55,988 nt of DNA, taken from positions 1 to 55,988 of IMG/VR virus record IMGVR_UViG_3300025141_000115. The stretch is one strand, 5' to 3'. Under the pieces are notes generated by a model. That model searched no databases and was not told the DNA's origin. It saw only the letters and a program-made list of their open reading frames with translations. Positions 44,750 through 53,879 of the stretch are shown one piece after another (positions within the stretch are counted from its first letter, which is position 1; each line of letters opens with the position of its first letter). The translations under genes were made by a program, and so were the position numbers. This stretch comes from a virus.

Positions 44750-47382
44750 TACGATGGACCTTTTGGAGGAACTAAGCTAAAGCGTAGTTTTTTTGTTGTT
44801 TTTTCATCAAAAGGCTTAATTTCTCTCCCAACAGATATCATTTCTTGTTGATAAATTTTATGTATATCGAGGTAAGAATTTCTAATAACATTGCTTACTT
44901 GGCTAAGAGCTTTTCGAACACTTGCTTCACTCGTAAATATATTTGTTGTTAAAGATCCTATTACGTCTTTGCCATTAATATCCTTATCTATTTGATACCC
45001 CAATGCTCTAGCAACCCTAACTCTGTCTGCGTCAGAAATAGTTTTTCCACTTTCTCCTAAAATCATTGGAGTTATTTTAGCAAGTGTTAAACGACCTTGT
45101 GCTTCAAACGCTGTTTGCGGTGAATACTTTTGCCCTACTCCTAAAGCGTAATCGCGAAGCAGTGCTGCTCCAGGAACGCCATCTTCAGCAAAGGCTTGTG
45201 CGGCGTCACCAACTCTACTCATAATATTACCAATAGGACCTACTAGAGATGCCTTACCTTTAGCTTTATCAGTTAACTGATATAATTTTTGTAACTCGTC
45301 ATATATGTTTCTATAGCCGCCAGCTAAACGTTGATACTCTCCTGTAAATCTTTGTACATCGTTTTCGTCAGCCACTGATCCTAAATTAATTATTTCCTTT
45401 TCTTCCATTTTACCTGTATCTGGGTTTTTAACTTTAACCGTACGTATCATTCCCAACGCTTTAGCATCTGCTAAGTTTTTAGGAAGCATTATCTTTCCTG
45501 CGGATGTTAAGGTTAGTCTAGGAAGCCCTATTTCGCTTTTGTATGCCGCAAAGGGCTTTGGAGGATTGTTATCTCTCTTCATATATTTGTTGTACAGTTC
45601 GGCTCGAATTTTTCGGTCTTTTAAAGTTGGCTTACCTGTAATAGTTTTTTGTAAATCTAATTTTTTTATTAAGGATTGAGGATACATTTTAAGATCAGGG
45701 TTTCTTTTCTTTAATAAATTATACTCGTCTCGCGTCATACTTCGAGGGCTAAGAGGAGGAATCTTTTTTCCATTTGCAAGTGTTTGCCATTTTGGTCCAC
45801 TTACATAATCAATTATTTTTCTTCCTTCTTTAGCGATTTCCCTTTTCTCTGCTCTTTCTTCCCTAAGAATTTGTAATTCTTCACCCAGTACAAGCTTACC
45901 TATTTCTGTTTGCCTATTCCGTTTTGCGGCCTTTTGTTTCATTCCAAAATTTATCAATCCAGGAAGAGCCTTTTGCATACCATCTGATATATTTTTCAAA
46001 GCGTTTGGAGATTCTCCACCAGCTATCGAAGCGCCCAGCATAGCTATTAATAAACCTTGTGTTTGTGGGTCTTCTTCAACGGCTGGAATTAAAGCCTCAA
46101 TGCGTTTTCTAAGTGAGTCCATGTTGGTAGGCTTACCTTCCACCAAATCTTGACCCGTTGAAACCAAATCTTCTGAAACAGCCAGTTGTAAGTTTTCATC
46201 GGTTTCAGGGCCATTAAGTTTAAACGCACTAATTAAAACATCAGAATTTACAAGCTTCGAATCACCTTTATCATTGTTAACGACAATAGGATTGTCACCT
46301 GTTGTCATTGTTCCATCAGCACCAACTGCTCCGCCTTCTCCACCCATCATGTCAGAAGCTTCTACTACAGCCTCCACAGCATCGGTTTCGGTATTTTTGT
46401 TAGTAGCTTCCGCTAAATTAGCAAACAGTTGGTTCTGCTCATTAATTTCTTTATTCGTTGCTACTGTAGGTGGTCCTTCACCTTGGTCACCTGAACTATC
46501 AAAAACAGGAGGAAGCGCTTTAGCAGTAACAGCAATCTCAGGAGCAGCAGACCCATCCGGTGCTGCACCAAGTGGGGCTTCCATATCTTGCTTACTAACC
46601 TCAACTACCGAAGCATCGCCCGGCGGGCTGGCAGGACCGCCTATGTTTGGCTTTTCAACCTGTGGTACAGGTTTGGTTAAAGCACTCTCAGCTATATTTA
46701 CGATAGCTTCTTCACCGGGACTTGGTGCGTTTATATCTATCGCTGGTTGTTTAAAAACGCTTAAAGGTTGCTTTATCAGTTCCATATAATTTTTAATGTC
46801 TTCTTCAGGATAACCCATCTGTCTCATTTGTTCAGGAGTCATATTAATTTTTTGCGCTACTTCAACAGAAGGTGGTTTTCTATCAAAAGGAGAAGAAATT
46901 TGTCTATCTGCATCCGTTAGAGTACCCATCTTTACATTGTTTTGGGCAGCCTCATAAGCTTTTAGATCTACGCCGGGCCTTAAAGGTAAAGGACCTCCCT
47001 GTTCTGTTCCTTTGTATAACCTAACTGCTTGGGCTACTTTAGGATCGTTCATAAAAGATGACTGCTCGACTGCCCTTATCTCATCAGCATTTGCAGTTCC
47101 ATTTAAAACTTTAGCAATAACATTGTTAACGCCTCCACTACCAAATTTGGCGATTCCACCTTGGTTGAAAACGTAATTAGGTTGCATGTTAACAGCCGCC
47201 CCACCTTGGGCCATGGACAGTGTACCACCGCCCATGTCTGATAGAGCATCGTTACTGACTGCATCTACAAGGGAAGGGGACGAAGCTAAAATACCAGATG
47301 CCTTCGGGGTAGGGGGAACCATCCCACCGTTATTAAACATATGGCGTCTAGCTAAAACTGATTGGATTGTCCTGTTTCTCAT
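44749..47382 (-). CDS. Large internal virion protein with TISDADR motif
   Basis: An 877-residue protein. N-terminus has MFNNGGMVPPTPKASGILAS and VFNQGGIAKFGSGGVN; Pro/Ser/Asp-rich middle (~190-430); then a helical C-terminal half with ILGESGKTISDADRVRVARA at ~815-834 and a final helical tail. The GES-x-KTISDADR block matches the triple repeat in the small gene at 10215. Probably an ejection protein. Coupled by TAATG. Confidence 0.7.
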   Translation of the reverse strand: MRNRTIQSVLARRHMFNNGGMVPPTPKASGILASSPSLVDAVSNDALSDMGGGTLSMAQGGAAVNMQPNYVFNQGGIAKFGSGGVNNVIAKVLNGTANADEIRAVEQSSFMNDPKVAQAVRLYKGTEQGGPLPLRPGVDLKAYEAAQNNVKMGTLTDADRQISSPFDRKPPSVEVAQKINMTPEQMRQMGYPEEDIKNYMELIKQPLSVFKQPAIDINAPSPGEEAIVNIAESALTKPVPQVEKPNIGGPASPPGDASVVEVSKQDMEAPLGAAPDGSAAPEIAVTAKALPPVFDSSGDQGEGPPTVATNKEINEQNQLFANLAEATNKNTETDAVEAVVEASDMMGGEGGAVGADGTMTTGDNPIVVNNDKGDSKLVNSDVLISAFKLNGPETDENLQLAVSEDLVSTGQDLVEGKPTNMDSLRKRIEALIPAVEEDPQTQGLLIAMLGASIAGGESPNALKNISDGMQKALPGLINFGMKQKAAKRNRQTEIGKLVLGEELQILREERAEKREIAKEGRKIIDYVSGPKWQTLANGKKIPPLSPRSMTRDEYNLLKKRNPDLKMYPQSLIKKLDLQKTITGKPTLKDRKIRAELYNKYMKRDNNPPKPFAAYKSEIGLPRLTLTSAGKIMLPKNLADAKALGMIRTVKVKNPDTGKMEEKEIINLGSVADENDVQRFTGEYQRLAGGYRNIYDELQKLYQLTDKAKGKASLVGPIGNIMSRVGDAAQAFAEDGVPGAALLRDYALGVGQKYSPQTAFEAQGRLTLAKITPMILGESGKTISDADRVRVARALGYQIDKDINGKDVIGSLTTNIFTSEASVRKALSQVSNVIRNSYLDIHKIYQQEMISVGREIKPFDEKTTKKLRFSLVPPKGPS

Positions 47383-48425
47383 TAAGTTAACCTTCCAAAC
47401 AGTTCCCCAAATGGATTACTTAACGCTTTATTAACCCCAAGAGCGCCTATCCCAACTCCAATTGCTTGAGATAGAGGACTTGGATCAGGAGCGGCTTTAG
47501 CCGTCAATGTGTTTTGAGCAGAACCGATAGTAGGTTTAAAAATATCACTCATAAAGCTAACACGCTGAAACGGTTCGTATTGCTGGGCCAAGGCGTTTGC
47601 TCTAGAAGCATCAAGAATTGCCTGTTCCTGGGTTTGTGCTAAACCACCAAGTTGGGTTTGTGCCTGTATCTGGTTCTGCAACATATTCTGTCCCGTTGTT
47701 CCAAGATTAGCTTGCGCTATGCCAAGCTGACCCATAGCACTTCCGCCTCTAATAGCTTCCTGACTTCTAGCTTGACCAATGCCAGCTAGTAAATTAGCTA
47801 CTCCTTGCTGGCGTTTTTGTTGGTTTTCAAAAGCTGTCTGGGAAGCATTAGTCGCTTGATTAAAGTTACGGGCGTAATCCTCAAATATCCTACGGCTTTG
47901 CATATCCATTAGGTTTCTGTCTAACTCCGCTAGTTGAAGACTTCCTCTGTCTCCACCTAACGCTCCAATGCCAGCTTGTCGAGAAGTAATTCCCTGACGC
48001 TGTATGTCTGCTTGGCGTTGCATTTCAGCGAGAGCGGCCTGTGTTACGTTTTCTTGGTACGGATTCATAAAAGGATCAAGAGTAGCCTGATCAGGAGTGT
48101 ACATCTGACCTGCACCAGCGGCCTGTGTTCCGGCGTCCGTGAACAATTGATTTACGCCAGACAGTCCGGATTGTAATGACCCTATACCACTGCCAATGGT
48201 TCCTGTGGCGTCTGTTAAGTAATCTTGGTATTGCCCAAGACCTTGACCAGCAGCTATGGCAGATGTGGTAAGTGGGTCCATCGGGGATATTTGTCGGGCT
48301 GCACCAACCTCTGCTAAATTAGTAGGCGTCTCCCCAAGCAATCGAGCTTGGTCTAATATAGCTCTGCCAGCTTCTTCAATATAAGGAGCTTGCCTAAGAG
48401 TTTGGGTTGTTTGTGTAACAGCCAT
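47382..48425 (-). CDS. Gln/Ala-rich helical virion protein
   Basis: A 347-residue protein, rich in Gln, Ala, Gly and Leu (TQAALAEMQRQADIQRQGIT, SRQAGIGALGGDRGSLQLAE), with long amphipathic helices and a Gly-rich N-terminal repeat. This resembles internal or ejection proteins of marine podoviruses. TAATG coupling on both sides. Role in DNA ejection is inferred. Confidence 0.65.
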   Translation of the reverse strand: MAVTQTTQTLRQAPYIEEAGRAILDQARLLGETPTNLAEVGAARQISPMDPLTTSAIAAGQGLGQYQDYLTDATGTIGSGIGSLQSGLSGVNQLFTDAGTQAAGAGQMYTPDQATLDPFMNPYQENVTQAALAEMQRQADIQRQGITSRQAGIGALGGDRGSLQLAELDRNLMDMQSRRIFEDYARNFNQATNASQTAFENQQKRQQGVANLLAGIGQARSQEAIRGGSAMGQLGIAQANLGTTGQNMLQNQIQAQTQLGGLAQTQEQAILDASRANALAQQYEPFQRVSFMSDIFKPTIGSAQNTLTAKAAPDPSPLSQAIGVGIGALGVNKALSNPFGELFGRLT

Positions 48426-49906
48426 TATACTGCCCTCTCAAATTTATTCATCATATCATACATCCTTGCCGCGCCTAAATCACGATCACCGTTACCAGCA
48501 TTCCTAACAGCTTGCGCTGTCATTACAAACTCACCGTCCGAAAGCATCGCTGGTATACTATCCGAAGTTCCTGACCCCGGCCCTTTTATTTCTCCACCAG
48601 CCGCAGCCATTACACCTTGAGGCAGCACACCCGTTAACGCTTGAGGCTGTATGTTCATAGGGGCTGCTAAATTATTTGTAGACGGATTATTAATTGAAGC
48701 TAATTGAATGCCGGATGATGGTTTACCGTAATTAAGATCATGCCATCTGTCCACAGCATTTCGAGACAGAGTTGGAAACGCTGCCTTCATTTGTTCCCGT
48801 GTCCTAACAGGGCTTAAACCCGCTTCGGCACGAAGCCTTTGTCCTTCAGGTGTATTAATGAAATCAGGGTTATTGGCCTTTCCAGCTAAGTAAGCCTCAT
48901 ACGCTGTTCGTTGAGGATTTGTCATATTCTTAACATCTTCTTCCGTTACTTCTGGATCATCTGAAAAAGCATATGATGCTCCCGCACCAAGACCACCTAC
49001 TATAAGATTGCTACCTAAATTAGTTTGTGCAAAGTCTTTAAAATTTTGTTTACTAAAGAAAGGAGCTTTTTTAGCAGCGTCAGTAGTTGCTATGCCTGAT
49101 GTGGTTTTATACGTATCGTCTATAACAATTTTACCTCCTGGGCCTACCCTTACTGTTGTTTCTGGAGCAGAAGCACCAGTTTTTGTAGCGCCAGCTTGTG
49201 ATAAAGTCGTTGCTCCAGCTTCAGGGTTATAAGTTGGAAGAATGGTGGGATTTTTATAAAAACTTCCGGTTCCTAAACCGCCTTCGGTGATACCGCCAAA
49301 AATACCTTGGCTTAAAGGATTTTGTGGTCCGGAACTAAATAAGTTACCTGCCGCTTGAAAAGGAGCCATTGCACCCTTTGTCAGACCGCCCATAAAAGTT
49401 TGTCCCGGTACGTTAGATAATCCGCCAAAAATACCTTGAGTTAAAGCACCACCTGCATAAGCCATACCAGCAGCCTTTAACGCATCACCCCAAGATCCAC
49501 CCTGAAGTTTGGCTGTAAGTCCTGAAGCTATAAGACCGCCGATTCCCGGTGCAATAAGATTACCTATGATAGGTGCGGCAACAGGAAGAACCTTCTTAAA
49601 CACTTTCTTAACAGCCTTAAATATCTTCTTAAAGAAAAACTCCGGCTGACCTGTTATAGGGTTGATAGAGTTAAGGTCGTTCCCCACAACATACCTGTTG
49701 GGATCCGTAACGCCCATAGACCTCATCTGACTGAACAATGCATCTTTTAATTGAGGGTTTGCGTCTAGTATCTCACCGGGAACAACTGTCTCGCCTTCTG
49801 CCGCATGGACCATATAGTTATCACCATAACGACCTAACGTAGCTAAACCATTAGCTAGGGATTGAGCGGTGGGTTCACCATTAAGTTTTATGTTTGATTC
49901 CATCAT
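48425..49906 (-). CDS. Putative membrane-active virion protein
   Basis: A 493-residue protein. An N-terminal region with MVHAAEGETVVPGEILDANP is followed at ~95-120 by a cationic amphipathic helix (KKIFKAVKKVFKKVLP) and a Gly-zipper hydrophobic stretch (APIIGNLIAPGIGGLIASG). Near the C-terminus AAGGEIKGPGSGTSDSIPAM LSDGEFVMTAQAV is a motif recurrent in marine-phage virion proteins. Likely a membrane-penetrating ejection protein. ATGA overlap at the start. Confidence 0.68.
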   Translation of the reverse strand: MMESNIKLNGEPTAQSLANGLATLGRYGDNYMVHAAEGETVVPGEILDANPQLKDALFSQMRSMGVTDPNRYVVGNDLNSINPITGQPEFFFKKIFKAVKKVFKKVLPVAAPIIGNLIAPGIGGLIASGLTAKLQGGSWGDALKAAGMAYAGGALTQGIFGGLSNVPGQTFMGGLTKGAMAPFQAAGNLFSSGPQNPLSQGIFGGITEGGLGTGSFYKNPTILPTYNPEAGATTLSQAGATKTGASAPETTVRVGPGGKIVIDDTYKTTSGIATTDAAKKAPFFSKQNFKDFAQTNLGSNLIVGGLGAGASYAFSDDPEVTEEDVKNMTNPQRTAYEAYLAGKANNPDFINTPEGQRLRAEAGLSPVRTREQMKAAFPTLSRNAVDRWHDLNYGKPSSGIQLASINNPSTNNLAAPMNIQPQALTGVLPQGVMAAAGGEIKGPGSGTSDSIPAMLSDGEFVMTAQAVRNAGNGDRDLGAARMYDMMNKFERAV

Positions 49907-50229
49907 CGAGATACCTCTAATACGCTTGCAAACGCCATGATTTTGGACGCAGTGTCGCAGTTAAGTATAAATAAGTCTCCAGCCTCAAGGACATAAGGTC
50001 CTTCAAGAGCCGTTGACGTAGCTAACGTTGCTATACTTTCTTTCTTCAACGTAACTGTTGCAGAAGCAGAGCTATCTGTGATTTTACTATATACCACAAT
50101 AGTCCCGCTATGGCTATTATACAAATTAATGTTCTTAATAAGAGCTTCTGTTGCGTCTGGACAGGTGTAAATTGTGACATCTCCCGTTGAGCCAACCGTA
50201 GTTAATATATTTTTATACGTTGAAGCCAT
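49903..50229 (-). CDS. Small beta-sandwich virion protein
   Basis: A 108-residue protein (MASTYKNILTTVGSTGDVTI), with DATEALIKNINLYNSHSGTI and YVLEAGDLFILN, a pattern of small virion beta-sandwich proteins. TAATG overlap upstream and ATGA overlap downstream. Possibly tail knob or fibre attachment. Confidence 0.68.
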   Translation of the reverse strand: MASTYKNILTTVGSTGDVTIYTCPDATEALIKNINLYNSHSGTIVVYSKITDSSASATVTLKKESIATLATSTALEGPYVLEAGDLFILNCDTASKIMAFASVLEVSR

Positions 50230-50396
50230 TATTCAAAAAACCAACTTAATGCCCTGCTACTGTCTTTACCCTCTATTTCCACCGGAAATTCCTTCTTTGT
50301 AAGAGCCATCTCAATGTCTCGAAGTATCCGCTGGTAAGTATTTGAATCGTATTCTGTAGGCGCATCTGGAAAACTATGGTCTAAAAGACTGCCCAT
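50229..50396 (-). CDS. Small hypothetical protein
   Basis: A 55-residue ORF (MGSLLDHSFPDAPTEYDSNT) with GGGAGGAG ahead of ATG 50396. TAATG at both ends couples it to the tail-hub gene and to the next gene. It holds a helix (YQRILRDIEMALTKKEF) and an aromatic end (LSWFFE). Similar mini-genes follow the hub gene in related phages. Confidence 0.7.
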   Translation of the reverse strand: MGSLLDHSFPDAPTEYDSNTYQRILRDIEMALTKKEFPVEIEGKDSSRALSWFFE

Positions 50397-52681
50397 TATC
50401 TCCTCCCATCCGGACGAAGACCCAACCGTAAGTCACCAAGCGTCCAAGTTAAATCCGTTGTAGAACTCTGTATTCGTATAGCAGCTTGCCGTGATCTGGA
50501 TCTTAAAAAAGATTGTTGCGTAGAAGACGTAACAGCATTTGTAGAATTTGTTGCTAAAGAATCTCCAGGATAGTTCCTTGTTTTTACTATGTAATCTACG
50601 GATGCATCTGCATCACTGCTCGTTATGTCTACATCAGGTATAAGCCGATCCATAAACATGAACTGCTCACCGTCACCCAAATCAAAATCTGCGGATTCTA
50701 TAAACGAAGTCATAGGGGACCCGTCATTATCATCACCAGATTCATGTATAAAAACATAATTGACATCACTGCTTTGCCCACAAGCTCTAGGATTATCATG
50801 TATACTATAGTCTACCCAAGCTGTTCTTGCTAAAGTACCAATATCCCATGTCCCTTCGGTATAGTTAAACTTAACATATCTATCTATTTCAGTCGAATCT
50901 GAAGAAGCATAAAACCAGAAAACCTCATGGAACATGCGGTTGGAACCGCCAAAAAACTTAAAGCTTTGATCAAGGTTTATATCGTCAAACACATATCTGA
51001 GAACAGTACATGGGATAACCTGCACGCTTCCAGCGTAAGCGTAGAAATTTTCCCTGTCCATCCAGAATACTTTATCTCCGATAGTCACAGATGTGTTTGG
51101 ACCAAGAATTGAGACGTTACCCGCAACCAATGTAAAAGAGAACACAATATCTCCCCCCACATATCTCATGGCGTGCAAATTAGAATCAGTCCAAATTAGT
51201 ATTTCCTGCCGTGTTCTTTGAGCGGATATTATCTCTGACCCTGATGAAATTCTCTGGCTTCCTGCCGTGTTTGCCACTTCAGGCGTCCAATTAAAAGGAG
51301 CCTCTTGACTTGACCATCGAACCATAAGTAAATCCTGATCTGTCTCATCCTTGGCGTTACATCCGAAACAAACAACGTGCCTGTCCGCTCCAGAAATCAT
51401 AATTCTTCTCGTTATGGTTGGTGCGTCAGATGCCCCTGATTGGGACGAAAGAGTTGTTGCCCTGTTCGTGAGACCAAGCGTCTTGTCCCAGTAGTAAGGC
51501 GCACCATCATAAACATTAAACAGTAAATCTTCTCCCCAGTTATCCTGGGAATACAGCCTTATATTAGAACCTGTCTCAGCAGACGTAGCCGAAGATTCTC
51601 CCCATCCTACAAAATCGTTAGCCTCTTTTACGTTAACACCGTCTGAGTGAGCGGCGGCAGTTGTTCCTCTGGCCCCTCGAGCAACTCCGGCATTTATTGT
51701 ATCTGATGATTTACCCGTATACTGGATAAGTTCATCACCAATAAGCATTAATCCTACAAAGGTCACACTGGCCCCGCTAGAAGAACTAGCTGCTGTTGTC
51801 CCGTCATCTCCCCGTGTCAATGTTCCAAACGTATTACCGGAAATGGTTCCATACCGGATTTTTTCGCTTCCTATTAATATTGTTCCTTTACTAGGAAAAC
51901 CACTTGTGCTGGCAACCGTAATTGTTGTGTCTGAAGCAGTACGGTTTTCAGCAGTTGTTGTAGACGCTGTTTCAAAACTTGAAGCACTTGTTAGCGTAAA
52001 AGATGTGTCTGAATCACTAATGCCACCGCTGTCATTAAGGGTGGTCTGGGCGTAACCTGTTGATAAACCACCCCATAAACCCGCACTGAAACCTGTTCCA
52101 CTGACTACCGTACTTAAACCTGTATTAATCTGGTAGGTCGCTACTACAGAAGATCCTCCTCCTGAAGTCGATCCAGAACTGGCTGTACCAGCCGTGGTGA
52201 TTGTGTAAGAGTTAGAATCAATTACGGTTACCTGATGTTCCGTGTTCAGTTGTGCGGCAGTAATGCCGTCTGTTGTGGTAGCACCGCTTAATGTTACATA
52301 GTCATTGGTCACCGCACCATGGGCAGGAGCCGTAACCGTAACGACTGCACTACTCGCGCTTCCTGTCTTTAAAGGGTTTGTTCCAAGTGTCGTGGTGACT
52401 CGTATAGGGGTAACATCATTATAGCCACCGCCTTCTTCAATATAGAACTTGGTTTCCGTACCAAGGCCCATGTACTTAGAACCGTCAAGGGCTGCCCATA
52501 CATGAAGGGAACGCCCTACACCATTGATGGTGTTACTGCTCAACCGTTCCCAACCCCCCATCTTTTCAGGACGGCCTTTACGGAACCGTATAAGGTCAGA
52601 GTTGTACCATCCGTTTTCATCGCCGTAGGAAGTTGTTTCTCTGTTTACACCCGGCTTAAAAGTGATCTTAGTTAGAGGCAT
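50396..52681 (-). CDS. Tail hub / stabilisation protein (P22 gp10-like)
   Basis: A 761-residue protein. The N-terminal LTKITFKPGVNRETTSYGDE NGWYNSDLIRFRKGRPEKMGGW matches the start of P22 gp10-like packaged-DNA stabilisation/tail hub proteins of marine phages. A beta insertion with the VTVTAPAHG module (~110-180) and Ser/Thr-rich repeats follow; the C-terminal ~350 residues contain WSSQEAPFNWTPEVANTAGS and RQAAIRIQSSTTDLTWTLGD. It would close the portal and hold tail spikes. Confidence 0.75.
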   Translation of the reverse strand: MPLTKITFKPGVNRETTSYGDENGWYNSDLIRFRKGRPEKMGGWERLSSNTINGVGRSLHVWAALDGSKYMGLGTETKFYIEEGGGYNDVTPIRVTTTLGTNPLKTGSASSAVVTVTAPAHGAVTNDYVTLSGATTTDGITAAQLNTEHQVTVIDSNSYTITTAGTASSGSTSGGGSSVVATYQINTGLSTVVSGTGFSAGLWGGLSTGYAQTTLNDSGGISDSDTSFTLTSASSFETASTTTAENRTASDTTITVASTSGFPSKGTILIGSEKIRYGTISGNTFGTLTRGDDGTTAASSSSGASVTFVGLMLIGDELIQYTGKSSDTINAGVARGARGTTAAAHSDGVNVKEANDFVGWGESSATSAETGSNIRLYSQDNWGEDLLFNVYDGAPYYWDKTLGLTNRATTLSSQSGASDAPTITRRIMISGADRHVVCFGCNAKDETDQDLLMVRWSSQEAPFNWTPEVANTAGSQRISSGSEIISAQRTRQEILIWTDSNLHAMRYVGGDIVFSFTLVAGNVSILGPNTSVTIGDKVFWMDRENFYAYAGSVQVIPCTVLRYVFDDINLDQSFKFFGGSNRMFHEVFWFYASSDSTEIDRYVKFNYTEGTWDIGTLARTAWVDYSIHDNPRACGQSSDVNYVFIHESGDDNDGSPMTSFIESADFDLGDGEQFMFMDRLIPDVDITSSDADASVDYIVKTRNYPGDSLATNSTNAVTSSTQQSFLRSRSRQAAIRIQSSTTDLTWTLGDLRLGLRPDGRR

Positions 52682-52685
52682 AGGG

Positions 52686-53351
52686 CTACTCTTCTAATTC
52701 TGGCCAATCAAATAAGATGCCTGACTTCTTACCATCTTTATCCCAAGATACAAACAGAGCTATAAATGCATCCATATCTTTTGCATCCGTAATAGCTTTC
52801 TCCATCTCAGTAGCTTTAGTTCTTATAGCCGCTCTCCATGTAGCTATCTTAGTTGGTATAGCTGTTCCTGCATCAGCCTTACGAATTACAGCCCAATCTG
52901 TTTGAGCTAGTAAAGAACCTTGTTGCTGTTTAACTTGATCAATGTACCCAGAACGTATACCTTTAACTTTAACTACATTACCATCAGAGTCTTTATAGTC
53001 TTCCATCTTAGCTGTGTAGTTTTTACCTTCACCTTCTTTAATATCTTTACCTAAGATTTCTTTACCATCTTTATCAAGATAGATGCTTTCACCATCAGAA
53101 TCCTTAGATTGAACTTGCCTATTATAGTCATCTAGAGATTTGGCTGTAATATTAGATACACCCCCAAGTCCATTATCTATCCAGTTATAAAATCTACTAT
53201 CTGGTCTAGCCTCTAGAGTAATCTCCTCTATGTTCATAGACTTTTTATAGTCAGCATCCCAAATGTTCCAGTTAGGTGGTTGTTGGTTGCCGTCCTTATC
53301 TGTCCAACCCCTTCCCGGTTTTATTTCCGTTGTCTTATTGTACAACCACAT
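52686..53351 (-). CDS. Tail-fibre assembly-like protein
   Basis: A 221-residue protein. N-terminal half has a short beta start (MWLYNKTTEIKPGRGWTDKD); the C-terminal ~70 residues (LLAQTDWAVIRKADAGTAIP ... ATWRAAIRTKATEMEKAITD) resemble the C-terminal region of phage tail fibre assembly/DUF4376 proteins (chaperone-like, LAxTDWxxxR). It lies between the spike-side gene and the hub. Function inferred. Confidence 0.65.
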   Translation of the reverse strand: MWLYNKTTEIKPGRGWTDKDGNQQPPNWNIWDADYKKSMNIEEITLEARPDSRFYNWIDNGLGGVSNITAKSLDDYNRQVQSKDSDGESIYLDKDGKEILGKDIKEGEGKNYTAKMEDYKDSDGNVVKVKGIRSGYIDQVKQQQGSLLAQTDWAVIRKADAGTAIPTKIATWRAAIRTKATEMEKAITDAKDMDAFIALFVSWDKDGKKSGILFDWPELEE

Positions 53352-53360
53352 TTTCTTCTC

Positions 53361-53870
53361 CTACTTTTTCATATTAGATACAATTAACCAAAAAGCTATT
53401 ATACCACTTATCCCTACAAGTATAATACCTCCGATATACTCAAGAACCTTATATATCTTATCCCACTTCTTTTTTTCTTTTTTTCTTGCCTTCTCCATTC
53501 TTTTTTCGTGGGCTTCTATTCTTATTCTTCTTTCCTCAATAATCTCTCCCCAAGTGTCGGGTCCAAATCTTTTGTTTATCATACGCCTCACAAGGTCTAA
53601 CTGTTCTTCTGCGAGTTTTTCTTCTATCGTTTCCTTCGCTATTGCTCCTAATGAAAAGGCTTCTCCTGAAGAACCTAATCTTTTACCTATAAAATTATCC
53701 CACTTACTCGCTATGGGATGTGATTTCGTATGAACTTGTTTAGTTCCAGTAATTACTGAGTCAATCTGGTCTGCTATTTCAGATACATCTCTACAAGTTC
53801 CAATTACACTCTTAATCCCCTTAACCGCGCTGTTTACTAAAGCGATTCCTGCCAAAACTTCTGCGACCAT
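53361..53870 (-). CDS. Membrane-anchored coiled-coil protein
   Basis: A 169-residue protein. A helical N-terminal half is followed by a charged coiled coil (RRIRIEAHEKRMEKARKKEK) and a C-terminal membrane helix (YIGGIILVGISGIIAFWLIV). It has the look of a lysis or envelope protein. It sits between the spike and assembly genes. Function unknown. Confidence 0.6.
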   Translation of the reverse strand: MVAEVLAGIALVNSAVKGIKSVIGTCRDVSEIADQIDSVITGTKQVHTKSHPIASKWDNFIGKRLGSSGEAFSLGAIAKETIEEKLAEEQLDLVRRMINKRFGPDTWGEIIEERRIRIEAHEKRMEKARKKEKKKWDKIYKVLEYIGGIILVGISGIIAFWLIVSNMKK

Positions 53871-53879
53871 AACATTTCT

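Noticed and set aside
46274-46789. Plus-strand ORF of 171 residues
   Set aside because: Lies opposite the 877-residue virion gene; low-complexity mirror of its Pro/Ser/Asp-rich part, no ribosome site.
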